This document shows, in pieces, positions 26,329 to 34,316 of a DNA stretch of 46,902 nucleotides. The notes below the pieces were generated by a model that worked only from the letters and a program-made list of their open reading frames with translations, was not told where the DNA came from and searched no databases. Each line of letters begins with the position of its first letter. The stretch's first letter is position 1. This DNA is from Clostridium sp. AM49-4BH (GTDB lineage Bacteria > Bacillota > Clostridia > Lachnospirales > Lachnospiraceae). The stretch covers positions 1 through 46,902 of the forward strand of contig NZ_QUFB01000023.1 of the NCBI RefSeq assembly GCF_003478335.1. Reading direction: 5' to 3'. The translations under genes were made by a program, and so were the position numbers.

Positions 26329-28188
26329 ATGAAAATAACATATCTGAAGATTTGCAATTACAAATCGATCGAACAACTTGAGATCACTGATATTGAAAAT
26401 GCTTTGATCTTAGTCGGCAAGAATAACACCGGAAAAACAGCAGTAATCGATGCCATTTTACTGGCAATGGGGATGCGTAACTGTGCAGAACATGAATTTT
26501 TAGATGCCGGCAAACCCATCTCCATCTCGGTTCATATCGAGTATTCCGAAAGCGATATTATGCTGCTGCACTCACGGAGTGTATTGTGCAAAGTGAAAGA
26601 TTATGAACGATGGCTTGCAGATTTTCAGAGCAAGATCCCGTCCTATCAGGATGGTATTTTGTCATTTACTTTTATCGTCACACCAAATATGGCAACACGA
26701 TATTCCGATGGATTTTCAAAGCATAACGAATATATCCCGGAAGTACTGCCCAAAATTTATCATATTGACCAAAACCGAAATCTCGAGGCGCTGCAGAATG
26801 ATGTATTCAGTTTCTATGACAAAGAATCTTTTCAGAAATTAAAAGATAATCAATGTACGTTTGACCCTGCCCGTACCTGCAACCGCTGTTTTCAGTGTAT
26901 TGGGCTGATCAATAAAAAAACACCGGAGGAACTGACCGTTTTCGAAACTGTGCGCCTCTTACAATACAAATTGTTTCACACCAACCTTACGCAATTTGCA
27001 GAAAAAGTCAACCGTTATTTCCATGCGAACGGAAGTCCTTCACAGGAAGTCCGCTACGTACTCGATTACGACACCGACAACCTTCTGCATGTTTCCACAC
27101 AAATTTATAACAAGGATCGGCATAATCTCGTCGGACCACTCAATATGCTGAGCGAAGGGTTGCGCAGTATTTACGCACTTTCCCTCCTTGAAGCCTATAT
27201 TGATGAAGAAAATACGCTTCCAAGCATTATTATGATGGAAGATCCGGAAATCTATCTCCATCCACAGCTTCAAAAGAGTGCCAGCGAAATTTTATACCGC
27301 CTTTCCAAGAAAAATCAGGTTATTTTTTCGACACACTCACCAAATCTCATTTTTAATTTTTCATCCCGGCAGATACGGGAAGTCGTTTTGAACGAGCGTT
27401 ACTTCACAACGATTCATACTGAAACAGATGTAGATGAGATTTTGGACGATCTCGGCTATACCGCGAATGATCTGATGAATGTCAGCTTTGTTTTTATCGT
27501 GGAGGGCAAGCAGGACAGCAACCGTCTGCCGCTTCTTTTAGAAAAATATTACTCCGAAATTTACGATGAAAACGGCAATTTACAGCGTATTTCCATTGTT
27601 CCCGTCAATAGCTGCACCAACATCAAAACTTATGCAAATTTGAAATATATCAACAAATTGTATTTAAAAGACCAATTTTTGATGATACGTGACAGCGATG
27701 GCAAAAATCCAAAATATCTCAAGAAGCAGTTGTGCAGCTATTATAGCAAACGCTCTTCGGAAGATGTTGGTAATCTTCCGCGCGTCGAACCCAAAAACGT
27801 ACTGATCCTTAAATATTATTCATTTGAAAACTATTTTTTGGATCCAAAGGTTATGGCAAAGATTGGCGTGATTAAAAATGAAGAAGAGTTTTACAATATA
27901 TTGTATAAGAAATTTAAGGACTATCTGTTTAAGCTTAACAGCGTAAAGCGAATGCAGCGTACTCTCAACATCCGCATTCGCAGCAAGCAGGACATCAAAG
28001 ACAATATTGAGTCGATCAAAATTTATGTGAGAGGTCACAATCTGTTCGACATTTTTTATGGCAGATATCATGGTAGTGATGAGCAGGCGATCCTCAAAAA
28101 GTACATTGATGCTGCTCCTCGTGAAACCTTTCAGGATATCTTTGATGCAATTGACTCTTTCGTGTATTTCGAAAATCGCCGAAAGTAA
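26329..28188 (+). CDS. OLD-family AAA ATPase with TOPRIM nuclease domain
   Basis: A 619-residue protein of the overcoming-lysogenization-defect (OLD) family: an ABC/SMC-like ATPase followed by a TOPRIM nuclease domain. Walker A is GKNNTGKT (residues 30-37). The signature region is LSEGLRSIYALSLLEAYIDE, Walker B is IIMMEDPEIYLHP, and the H-loop is FSTHSP. The TOPRIM part has FIVEGKQDS (Glu392) and IRDSDG (Asp455, Asp457), the residues that bind metal. Within the ATPase domain there is a C-x7-C-x2-C-x2-C cluster (Cys176, 184, 187, 190), a likely Zn or Fe-S site. GGAG lies 6 bases before the ATG at 26329, so the frame opening at 26317 is not used. There is no UvrD-like GajB partner, so this is not a Gabija pair. 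Roles of stand-alone OLD proteins (defence or repair) are not settled. Confidence 0.88.
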   Translation: MKITYLKICNYKSIEQLEITDIENALILVGKNNTGKTAVIDAILLAMGMRNCAEHEFLDAGKPISISVHIEYSESDIMLLHSRSVLCKVKDYERWLADFQSKIPSYQDGILSFTFIVTPNMATRYSDGFSKHNEYIPEVLPKIYHIDQNRNLEALQNDVFSFYDKESFQKLKDNQCTFDPARTCNRCFQCIGLINKKTPEELTVFETVRLLQYKLFHTNLTQFAEKVNRYFHANGSPSQEVRYVLDYDTDNLLHVSTQIYNKDRHNLVGPLNMLSEGLRSIYALSLLEAYIDEENTLPSIIMMEDPEIYLHPQLQKSASEILYRLSKKNQVIFSTHSPNLIFNFSSRQIREVVLNERYFTTIHTETDVDEILDDLGYTANDLMNVSFVFIVEGKQDSNRLPLLLEKYYSEIYDENGNLQRISIVPVNSCTNIKTYANLKYINKLYLKDQFLMIRDSDGKNPKYLKKQLCSYYSKRSSEDVGNLPRVEPKNVLILKYYSFENYFLDPKVMAKIGVIKNEEEFYNILYKKFKDYLFKLNSVKRMQRTLNIRIRSKQDIKDNIESIKIYVRGHNLFDIFYGRYHGSDEQAILKKYIDAAPRETFQDIFDAIDSFVYFENRRK

Positions 28189-28190
28189 CT

Positions 28191-28220
28191 TTCGTAAATT
28201 TTCGTAAATTTTCGTAATAA
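28191..28220 (+). repeat. Three 10-bp direct repeats before the murA promoter
   Basis: TTCGTAAATT occurs at 28191-28200 and 28201-28210, with TTCGTAATAA at 28211-28220. The array lies between the OLD-family stop codon and the murA -35 box, 14 bases before it. It could be a binding site for a regulator of murA or a chance expansion. Confidence 0.6.
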
Positions 28221-28233
28221 ACGTTTTTTTTGG

Positions 28234-28261
28234 TTGACATGTTAGCGTTTTTAATTATAAT
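28234..28261 (+). promoter_or_regulatory. Strong sigma-A promoter of murA
   Basis: Consensus TTGACA (28234-28239) and TATAAT (28256-28261) with a 16-base spacer, about 60 bases before the murA start. Confidence 0.85.
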
Positions 28262-28322
28262 ATAGTGATGTGTTGACTTCTGTTTATTTGGAAATAGCCT
28301 AACAAACTGTGTGAGGTGTAAT

Positions 28323-29627
28323 ATGGAAAATCAGTATATAATCAAAGGAGGAACACCATTAAATGGTGAGGTGACGATCGGCGGTGCCAAAAATGCTGCG
28401 TTAGGCATCTTAGCTGCTGCTATTATGGCAGATGAAACCGTTGTCATCGATAATCTTCCGAATGTTAGAGATATTAATGTTTTGTTAACAGCAATTGAGA
28501 GCATCGGCGCTACTGTAAAGCGTATCGGTCCTCATGTAGTATCTATTAATGGCAGCACGATCAATGATATGACCATTGATTATGACTCCATCCGCAAGAT
28601 TCGTGCATCTTATTATCTGCTTGGCGCACTGCTTGGCAAATACAAGAAGGCACAGGTTGCTTTGCCGGGTGGCTGTGAGATCGGAAGTCGTCCGATCGAC
28701 CTTCATTTGAAGGGATTTCGCGCACTGGGTGCTACCGTTAGTATTGAACACGGTATGATCAATACCTCGGCTGACGAATTAGTAGGAAACCATATCTTTT
28801 TGGATACTGTTTCTGTTGGTGCCACGATCAACATTATGCTGGCTGCCTGTATGGCAGAGGGCAAAACAGTTATTGAAAATGCTGCCAAAGAACCACATAT
28901 CGTTGACGTAGCCAACTTCTTAAACAGTATGGGTGCCAATATCAAAGGTGCTGGTACTGACAAGATTCGTATGACTGGTGTAACATCGCTGCATGCGAGC
29001 GAATATTCCATTATTCCGGATCAGATCGAGGCAGGTACATTTATGGTTGCCGCTGCCGCAACACGCGGTGATGTTTTAATTAAAAATGTAATTCCTAAGC
29101 ATTTAGAGGCAATTTCTGTAAAACTGATGGAAATTGGTGCTACTGTTGAGGAATTTGATGACGCTATCCGTGTTACAAGTGATCATCGTTTAGGACACAC
29201 CCAGATAAAGACACTACCTTATCCGGGATTTCCTACCGATATGCAGCCACAGATCGCAACATTATTGGCTTTGTCCGATGGAACAAGCATTGTAACAGAA
29301 AGCATTTTTGAGAATCGTTTCAAATATGTGGATGAATTATCGCGTATGGGTGCTTCCATCAAGGTTGAGGGTGGCAATGTTGCAATCATAGAAGGTGTGG
29401 AAGGCTTTACCGGCGCTGCTATTAGCGCACCGGATCTTCGTGCCGGTGCTGCACTGGTCGTTGCAGCGTTAGTAGCAGAAGGCTACTCTACCGTAGACTG
29501 TATCCATTACATTGAACGTGGTTATGAATGCTTTGAAGATAAATTGGCCGCTTTAGGTGGATATATTGAAAAAATTCCTGTTGACGATGAACGTGCAGTT
29601 CAGAAGTTTAAGCTCAAAGTAGGTTGA
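28323..29627 (+). CDS. murA: UDP-N-acetylglucosamine 1-carboxyvinyltransferase
   Basis: A 434-residue enzyme that transfers enolpyruvate from phosphoenolpyruvate to UDP-GlcNAc, the first committed step of peptidoglycan synthesis, in the cytoplasm. Seen: IKGGTPLNGEVTIGGAKNAA (with the active-site Lys-Asn), LPGGCEIGSRPIDLHLKGF with catalytic Cys118, PDQIEAGTFMVAAAATRG, PGFPTDMQPQ and ESIFENRFKYVDEL. All key residues are present, and Cys rather than Asp at 118 predicts fosfomycin sensitivity of the enzyme. The frame is open from 28311, but the ATG at 28323 with GAGGTG before it matches the family N-terminus. It has its own promoter and a strong terminator, so it is monocistronic. Confidence 0.97.
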   Translation: MENQYIIKGGTPLNGEVTIGGAKNAALGILAAAIMADETVVIDNLPNVRDINVLLTAIESIGATVKRIGPHVVSINGSTINDMTIDYDSIRKIRASYYLLGALLGKYKKAQVALPGGCEIGSRPIDLHLKGFRALGATVSIEHGMINTSADELVGNHIFLDTVSVGATINIMLAACMAEGKTVIENAAKEPHIVDVANFLNSMGANIKGAGTDKIRMTGVTSLHASEYSIIPDQIEAGTFMVAAAATRGDVLIKNVIPKHLEAISVKLMEIGATVEEFDDAIRVTSDHRLGHTQIKTLPYPGFPTDMQPQIATLLALSDGTSIVTESIFENRFKYVDELSRMGASIKVEGGNVAIIEGVEGFTGAAISAPDLRAGAALVVAALVAEGYSTVDCIHYIERGYECFEDKLAALGGYIEKIPVDDERAVQKFKLKVG

Positions 29628-29650
29628 TTGAATTTCATTTTCTCTATAAA

Positions 29651-29690
29651 AAGGATGTCGTCTGATAATAAAAGACGACATCCTTTTTTA
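29651..29690. terminator. Bidirectional terminator between murA and the HD-GYP gene
   Basis: AAGGATGTCGTCT (29651-29663) pairs perfectly over 13 bp with AGACGACATCCTT (29673-29685). The plus strand continues TTTTATTTT and the minus strand TTTTATAG, so it can stop transcription from both the murA and the HD-GYP sides. Confidence 0.9.
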
Positions 29691-29722
29691 TTTTGTATTT
29701 CGTTCTAATTTACATTCCTTGC

Positions 29723-29747
29723 TTTAGCAGTCGAGCTGTGACTGCTA
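29723..29747. other. Stem-loop after the HD-GYP gene
   Basis: TAGCAGTC and GACTGCTA at about 29724-29746 form an 8-bp stem around GAGCTGT, about 25 bases beyond the HD-GYP stop. There is no T-run on either strand; possible 3' RNA-stabilising hairpin. Confidence 0.45.
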
Positions 29748-29770
29748 TCTGAAAATATCTTAATATAAAA

Positions 29771-30684
29771 TTATAACATCATTTGTATCGTCACGTCGGA
29801 CATTTCGCGTAGATCCAACACTTTCCCACTGACACATACGGAAGGTCGCGCCAGTTCATCCGCATGCATTGCAACAATCGTGCCCTTTTCCCCATCAGAA
29901 AGCACTACCTCGCATCCAATAAAGGACTTTACAACACCCTCTAAAAACGGATGCAGATACTTTGGATCAAAACGCTTGTCCCCATCCTGTTCTACAACCA
30001 TATTGATCACCTCAAACGGACACAATGCCCCACGATAAACCCTCGCAGAAGTCAGTGCATCATATACATCGGCAATTGCACGATCTTCGCAAACTCATCA
30101 ATCTGATCTCCCCGCAAGCCATCCGGATAACCACTTCCATCACAACGCTCATGATGCATCAACGCAACTTTTTTAATCCTCTCATCCAACTTCATTGGTT
30201 TCAATAGATTATAGCCGCGTCTCGGATGATTCTTAATTTCTGTATATTCCTCTTCCGTCAAAATGCCGGGCTTTTTGATGATCTCTTCCGGTATTTTCAT
30301 CTTGCCAACGTCATGCAGTAATCCCGCTAACGTCAACACATCCAGATCATCCTGTGGCATATTGATCCAATGCCCAAACATGTTGCATAATATTGCCACA
30401 TTCAGACTATGAATAAAAGTTGCATCATCATATTTGCGGATCTTATGCATCATATGAAATGTCCGAATCGGATTTTCGCTCATAACTATGATCTCTTTCG
30501 TCTGATTCAGCAATTCATTACTACTCAGATCCCCATCTGCATTCGTGATAAACATAGAAAGCGAATCTTCCAGCGTCTTTGCTGACTGGATCACATTTTC
30601 ATTAAATTTATTATAACTTATGGATTTTCTAAGCAGATCAGCAATAACCTGCATATCATCCGGTAAATTGGTAGATCTTTTCAT
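29771..30684 (-). pseudogene. HD-GYP domain protein interrupted by a one-base deletion
   Basis: HD-GYP proteins usually hydrolyse cyclic di-GMP. The first frame (30684 to about 30080) encodes an N-terminal region and the HD-GYP core: HSLNVAILCNMF, LAGLLHDVGKMKIPEEI, NHPRRGYNLL, LMHHERCDGSGYPDGL. After EFAKIV the frame goes out of register and stops at 30052. The expected continuation AIADVYDALTSARVYRG then CPFEVINMVV is present in another frame down to 29771. The coding span is 914 bases, which is 3x304 plus 2, so a single missing base near 30078-30082 explains the break. All catalytic residues lie before the break. It may be a true frameshift mutation, a phase-variable or programmed event, or an assembly error. 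The start at 30684 has GGAG 6 bases upstream and a promoter at 30758-30787. Confidence 0.88.
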
Positions 30685-30757
30685 TTTCACTCCATTCCAC
30701 GATGCCACCCTGTGAACACTCGTGGCTCCCATCTATCTTCTACTATTTGTGATTTTC

Positions 30758-30787
30758 ATTATAATCTATATTATATTATAAAGTCAA
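30758..30787 (-). promoter_or_regulatory. Promoter of the HD-GYP gene
   Basis: On the minus strand TTGACT (30787-30782) and TATAAT (30763-30758) are 18 bases apart in a very AT-rich stretch, about 75 bases before the start codon. Confidence 0.65.
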
Positions 30788-30798
30788 CGCCCCTCAGC

Positions 30799-30827
30799 TT
30801 GCAATGAAGCGTAAAAAAGAGTAAAAT
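30799..30827 (+). promoter_or_regulatory. Promoter of the tmk operon
   Basis: TTGCAA (30799-30804) and TAAAAT (30822-30827) are 17 bases apart. The leader of about 80 bases holds two small stems, GTTCT/AGAAC near 30842-30857 and CATG...CATG near 30886-30901, the second just before the ribosome site. Confidence 0.55.
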
Positions 30828-30912
30828 AATATGGATATTGGGTTCTTATATCAGAACTCCATGATCACAACAAAAGCCATGCTTTCTTGCATGAGTAGAA
30901 ACGAGGATTATC

Positions 30913-31539
30913 ATGAATAAGCGAGGACACTTTTTTGTATTTGAGGGTATCGACGGAAGTGGCAAAACAACGCAGATTCATCTATTACAGAAGCGCATTG
31001 AGCAACAGGGCGTTCGCTGTATGGAAACCAAGGAGCCGACTGATGGTCCCATTGGATCTCTCCTGCGCCAATGTTTGACAGGCCGCATGAATATCGATGA
31101 ATACTCGATCTCCGCGATGTTTGCAGCTGATCGTCTTGATCATCTGCAGAATGAAACAGATGGCTTATGTCACAAGATCGAAGAAGGCATATCCGTCATC
31201 TCTGACCGCTATGTTTTCTCCAACTACGCTTACCAAAGTGTCTCCGTACCTTTAGAATGGCTTGTCCAATTAAATGCACAGGCAGCTAAGCTTCTGCGCC
31301 CGGACTGTCATATATTCATTGATGTAGATCCAACCACTGCTATGGAGCGCATGGCCGCAGGTCGTTTTCACACAGAACGCTACGAAACATCAGATCGCCT
31401 TACAAAAGTACGCGATAGGTATTTATCGTTGTTTGAGCAATTTCAAGACACCGAGCGTATTCTTATCGTTGACGGCAATCGTCCGGTAGATACTATTGCC
31501 AATGACATCTGGACACAAGTATCAGCTTTGTACTCGTAG
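30913..31539 (+). CDS. tmk: Thymidylate kinase
   Basis: A 208-residue cytosolic kinase that phosphorylates dTMP to dTDP for DNA synthesis. Visible: P-loop FEGIDGSGKTTQ (residues about 10-21), nucleotide-site motif KEPTDGPIGSLLRQCLTGR, the dTMP-binding DRYVFSNYAYQS, and the LID region MAAGRFHTERYE. Length is typical. GAGG lies 6 bases before the ATG. It opens a run of closely spaced genes (yaaR, holB, ricT, trmN6, rsmI) with the same order as the yaa/yab region of Bacillus subtilis, where it is linked to replication and RNA-modification genes. Confidence 0.97.
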   Translation: MNKRGHFFVFEGIDGSGKTTQIHLLQKRIEQQGVRCMETKEPTDGPIGSLLRQCLTGRMNIDEYSISAMFAADRLDHLQNETDGLCHKIEEGISVISDRYVFSNYAYQSVSVPLEWLVQLNAQAAKLLRPDCHIFIDVDPTTAMERMAAGRFHTERYETSDRLTKVRDRYLSLFEQFQDTERILIVDGNRPVDTIANDIWTQVSALYS

Positions 31540-31563
31540 TGATCTAAGGCTTGGAGGATTCAT

Positions 31564-32004
31564 ATGGATTTAAAAATACATAATCTGCAGCAGATCAGTC
31601 AGCCGGAACGCATTACGCAGACTCCGGAAGCAGACGGCAGCTTTCGCTTTACCCTGCTAAGCAACATCGAGGAAAGCGAATTGCAGGCAGCCCTCTCCGG
31701 CATGATGGAAGAGATCACGCAGCAGGGTTACCGTCTTGGCAAACGCAGAGACATCCGTGATATGAAACAATACCGCAAATTGATCCAGGAATTTATGAAC
31801 GAGATCGTCAGCCATTCACACAAGTTCAGCCGTGAAAACTTTTTGGATAAACACGGAAGACACCGCGTATATGGCATTGTAAAGCAGGTCAATCAGGCAC
31901 TGGATGAGCTCGCCGAAGAACTGATGAATGAAGAGCAGGATCACCTCGCCATTCTTAGCAAAATAGACGAGATACGCGGATTACTGCTGGACATTTTCAC
32001 TTGA
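31564..32004 (+). CDS. yaaR: YaaR family protein (DUF327)
   Basis: A 146-residue soluble, mostly helical protein. The central segment QGYRLGKRRDIRDMKQYRKL followed by IQEFMNEIVSHSHKFSREN is diagnostic of the DUF327/YaaR family, and the C-terminus is a leucine-rich helix (SKIDEIRGLLLDIFT). It stands in its conserved place between tmk and holB, 24 bases after tmk, with GGAGG before the ATG. Its biochemical role is not known; family members in Firmicutes are retained with this operon, which suggests a function linked to the RicT (Y-complex) or replication genes, but nothing in the sequence proves it. Confidence 0.92.
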   Translation: MDLKIHNLQQISQPERITQTPEADGSFRFTLLSNIEESELQAALSGMMEEITQQGYRLGKRRDIRDMKQYRKLIQEFMNEIVSHSHKFSRENFLDKHGRHRVYGIVKQVNQALDELAEELMNEEQDHLAILSKIDEIRGLLLDIFT

Positions 32005-32035
32005 TATTTCAACCACAACAGAAAGGATGACAGAT

Positions 32036-33031
32036 ATGATTCGTTTTAATGATATTATAGGACAGGAGCCAATTAAAAAACATTTACAGACCGCATTGGC
32101 GCAAAATAATGTTTCTCATGCATACCTGTTTTGCGGTGATTCCGGTTCCGGACGGCATACCCTGGCAAAAGCCTTTGCCAGAGCATTGTTGTGTGAACAG
32201 CCAACTCCGGATCACGATGCCTGCGGGCACTGCAAATCATGTCTACAGGCTGCTTCTGCTAACCACCCGGATATCCGTGTCATTACACACGAAAAGTTCA
32301 ACATCCGTGTTGATGAGATCCGCGAACAGCTCAATAACGACATTCAGATCAAACCGTATAGCAGCAAATATAAAGTATATATTATCCCGGACGCACACCG
32401 CATGAATGAACAGGCTCAAAATGCACTGCTTAAAACGTTGGAAGAACCTCCTGCTTACGCAGTGATCATTCTTTTGTCAGATAATGAATCTGCATTACTA
32501 CCTACGATCGTATCCCGTTGCATCACACTGCAGATGAAGCCTGTTTCAGAAAAGGATATTGCTGACTATCTGGTACAGAAATTGCAGATGGAACAAGATG
32601 TCGCCGAAATCGCTGCAGGATTTTGCCAGGGCAATATCGGTCAGGCGATCCGTTTTGCGCAGTCGGAAGATTTTCAGATCATGAAAAATCAAGTGATGCA
32701 ATTATTAAAACAGATCGATGATCTTCCATTATCTTCTATTATGGAGATTGTACACGGTTTTTCCAAAGAAAAGGGTAATTTTTACGATTACTTAGATCTG
32801 ATGCTTCTGTGGTACCGTGATATTTTAATGTATAAGGCGACGAAAGACACAAATCTGCTCTTATATCGTGATGAATACAGCACGATCACGAAGCAGGCAA
32901 GCAAACGCAGCTATGAAGAATTAGAGCGTATTATCGAAGCGATCAATAAAGTAAAGCTTCGTCTTGACGCAAATGTTAATTTTGAATTAGCCGTCGAATT
33001 GATGCTGCTTGTGATCAAGGAAACGTGTTAA
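32036..33031 (+). CDS. holB: DNA polymerase III delta-prime subunit
   Basis: A clamp-loader subunit of 331 residues. Seen: FNDIIGQEPIKKHLQTALAQ, a P-loop-like GDSGSGRHTLAKAF, a four-cysteine zinc module (ALLCEQ...ACGHCKSC), VDEIREQLNNDIQIKPYSSK, then KVYIIPDAHRMNEQAQNALL and KTLEEPP, and the sensor-like TIVSRCITLQ. In the P-loop the final Lys-Thr is replaced by Arg-His-Thr, as often seen in delta-prime, which does not hydrolyse ATP. The frame opens at 32027, but GAAAGG touches that ATG; the ATG at 32036 gives a proper 9-base spacing. It lies 31 bases after yaaR, in the same operon. Confidence 0.94.
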   Translation: MIRFNDIIGQEPIKKHLQTALAQNNVSHAYLFCGDSGSGRHTLAKAFARALLCEQPTPDHDACGHCKSCLQAASANHPDIRVITHEKFNIRVDEIREQLNNDIQIKPYSSKYKVYIIPDAHRMNEQAQNALLKTLEEPPAYAVIILLSDNESALLPTIVSRCITLQMKPVSEKDIADYLVQKLQMEQDVAEIAAGFCQGNIGQAIRFAQSEDFQIMKNQVMQLLKQIDDLPLSSIMEIVHGFSKEKGNFYDYLDLMLLWYRDILMYKATKDTNLLLYRDEYSTITKQASKRSYEELERIIEAINKVKLRLDANVNFELAVELMLLVIKETC

Positions 33032-33065
33032 ATATAATAGACTAAAAGAAAGGCAAGACAATTCT

Positions 33066-34316
33066 ATGATAAAAATTATTGGCGTTAAATTCCGTAAGCC
33101 CGGCAAGGTATACTACTTTGATCCAACCGGCTTTACGGTACAAAAAGGGGATCACGTCATTGTGGAAACAGCACGCGGTGTTGAATACGGTACTGTTGTT
33201 CTTGGTCCCAAGGAAGTAACCGATGATCAGGTCGTGCAGCCACTCAAGCCATTAATGCGCGTGGCAACCGAGGAAGATGCTGCCGTATGTGCTTCCAACG
33301 AAGAGAAAGAAAAAGAGGCATTTCAAATCTGTCTGGAAAAGATCAAAAAACATGGTTTGGAAATGAAACTGATCGATTCGGAATATACCTTTGATCGCAA
33401 TAAATTATTGTTTTATTTTACAGCGGATGGTCGTATTGATTTTCGCGAATTGGTAAAGGATCTTGCATCCGTTTTCCACACAAGAATCGAGCTTCGACAG
33501 ATCGGCGTTCGTGACGAAACAAAAATGCTTGGCGGTATTGCCATATGTGGTCGACCGCTTTGCTGTCACTCTTATCTGTCCGACTTTGTGCCGGTTTCTA
33601 TCAAAATGGCAAAAGAGCAAAACTTATCCCTCAACCCGGCTAAGATTTCCGGCGTATGCGGACGTTTGATGTGCTGTCTGAAAAATGAGCAGGAAGCTTA
33701 TGAATATCTCAATCGTTCCCTGCCACATATCGGAACAAAAACTACAACTCCGGAAGGCTATCCCGGAGAAGTTCAGAGTGTCAGTGTACTGCGCCAGCTC
33801 GTAAAAGTTGTCTTTACGAATGACAATGGTGAAAAAGAGGTTCGCGAATATCCGGTTGCCGAATTACAGTTTGACCAAAAGAAAAACTTTGGCAAAAACA
33901 TTCCGCAACAGATTCTTCCGGATGAAAAGTTGGATGAAGAGGAGCTGATCGCTCTGGAAGAACTTTCTCAGGAAGAAGAATTGATCGATGAGGAAGATAA
34001 ACCGGAGCAGGCGAAACGCAATCGTAATAATCGATCAAACAACCGTCGACGTAGTTCCGGTAACCGCCGTAACGAATATCCAAATAATCGCGAACGTAAC
34101 GGCAATAGCAATCGCGATCACGGCGGCAGCAATAACCGCGAATCTAATAATCGTGACCACAATAATAACGGCGGCCGCGGCAATCGTAACAATAACCGTG
34201 GTGACAAAAATAATAACGATCATCGCCGTGACGAGCATGGTGGCAATGATCGTACACGCAAATATCACAACCGCAAACCACGCAGAGAATCAAGAGAACA
34301 CAAAGATGCAGAATAA
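33066..34316 (+). CDS. ricT: RicT/YaaT family PSP1-domain protein with long Asn/Arg-rich tail
   Basis: The first 285 residues are the PSP1-type RicT (YaaT) protein: MIKIIGVKFRKPGKVYYFDP, GDHVIVETARGVEYG, and cysteine motifs CGRPLCC (Cys161, 166, 167) and CGRLMCC (Cys198, 203, 204). These cysteines match those that bind [4Fe-4S] clusters in the RicAFT (Y) complex, which acts with RNase Y in mRNA maturation and with phosphorelay control in Bacillus. After an acidic stretch (LDEEELIALEELSQEEELID) comes a tail of about 100 residues composed almost only of Asn, Arg, Gly, His, Asp and Ser (e.g. RNRNNRSNNRRRSSGNRRN). Such a tail suggests RNA binding or condensate formation; this is inference. The gene ends 11 bases inside trmN6. 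Confidence 0.93.
   Translation: MIKIIGVKFRKPGKVYYFDPTGFTVQKGDHVIVETARGVEYGTVVLGPKEVTDDQVVQPLKPLMRVATEEDAAVCASNEEKEKEAFQICLEKIKKHGLEMKLIDSEYTFDRNKLLFYFTADGRIDFRELVKDLASVFHTRIELRQIGVRDETKMLGGIAICGRPLCCHSYLSDFVPVSIKMAKEQNLSLNPAKISGVCGRLMCCLKNEQEAYEYLNRSLPHIGTKTTTPEGYPGEVQSVSVLRQLVKVVFTNDNGEKEVREYPVAELQFDQKKNFGKNIPQQILPDEKLDEEELIALEELSQEEELIDEEDKPEQAKRNRNNRSNNRRRSSGNRRNEYPNNRERNGNSNRDHGGSNNRESNNRDHNNNGGRGNRNNNRGDKNNNDHRRDEHGGNDRTRKYHNRKPRRESREHKDAE

Noticed and set aside
26329..28188. Gabija defence system
   Set aside because: The OLD-family protein has no adjacent UvrD-like GajB gene; neighbours are flavin reductase and murA.
33988..34305. 106-codon N-terminal extension of the methyltransferase
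   Set aside because: Translation of the ricT Asn/Arg-rich tail in another frame (Ile/Val/Thr/Ala runs); the family domain begins at 34306.
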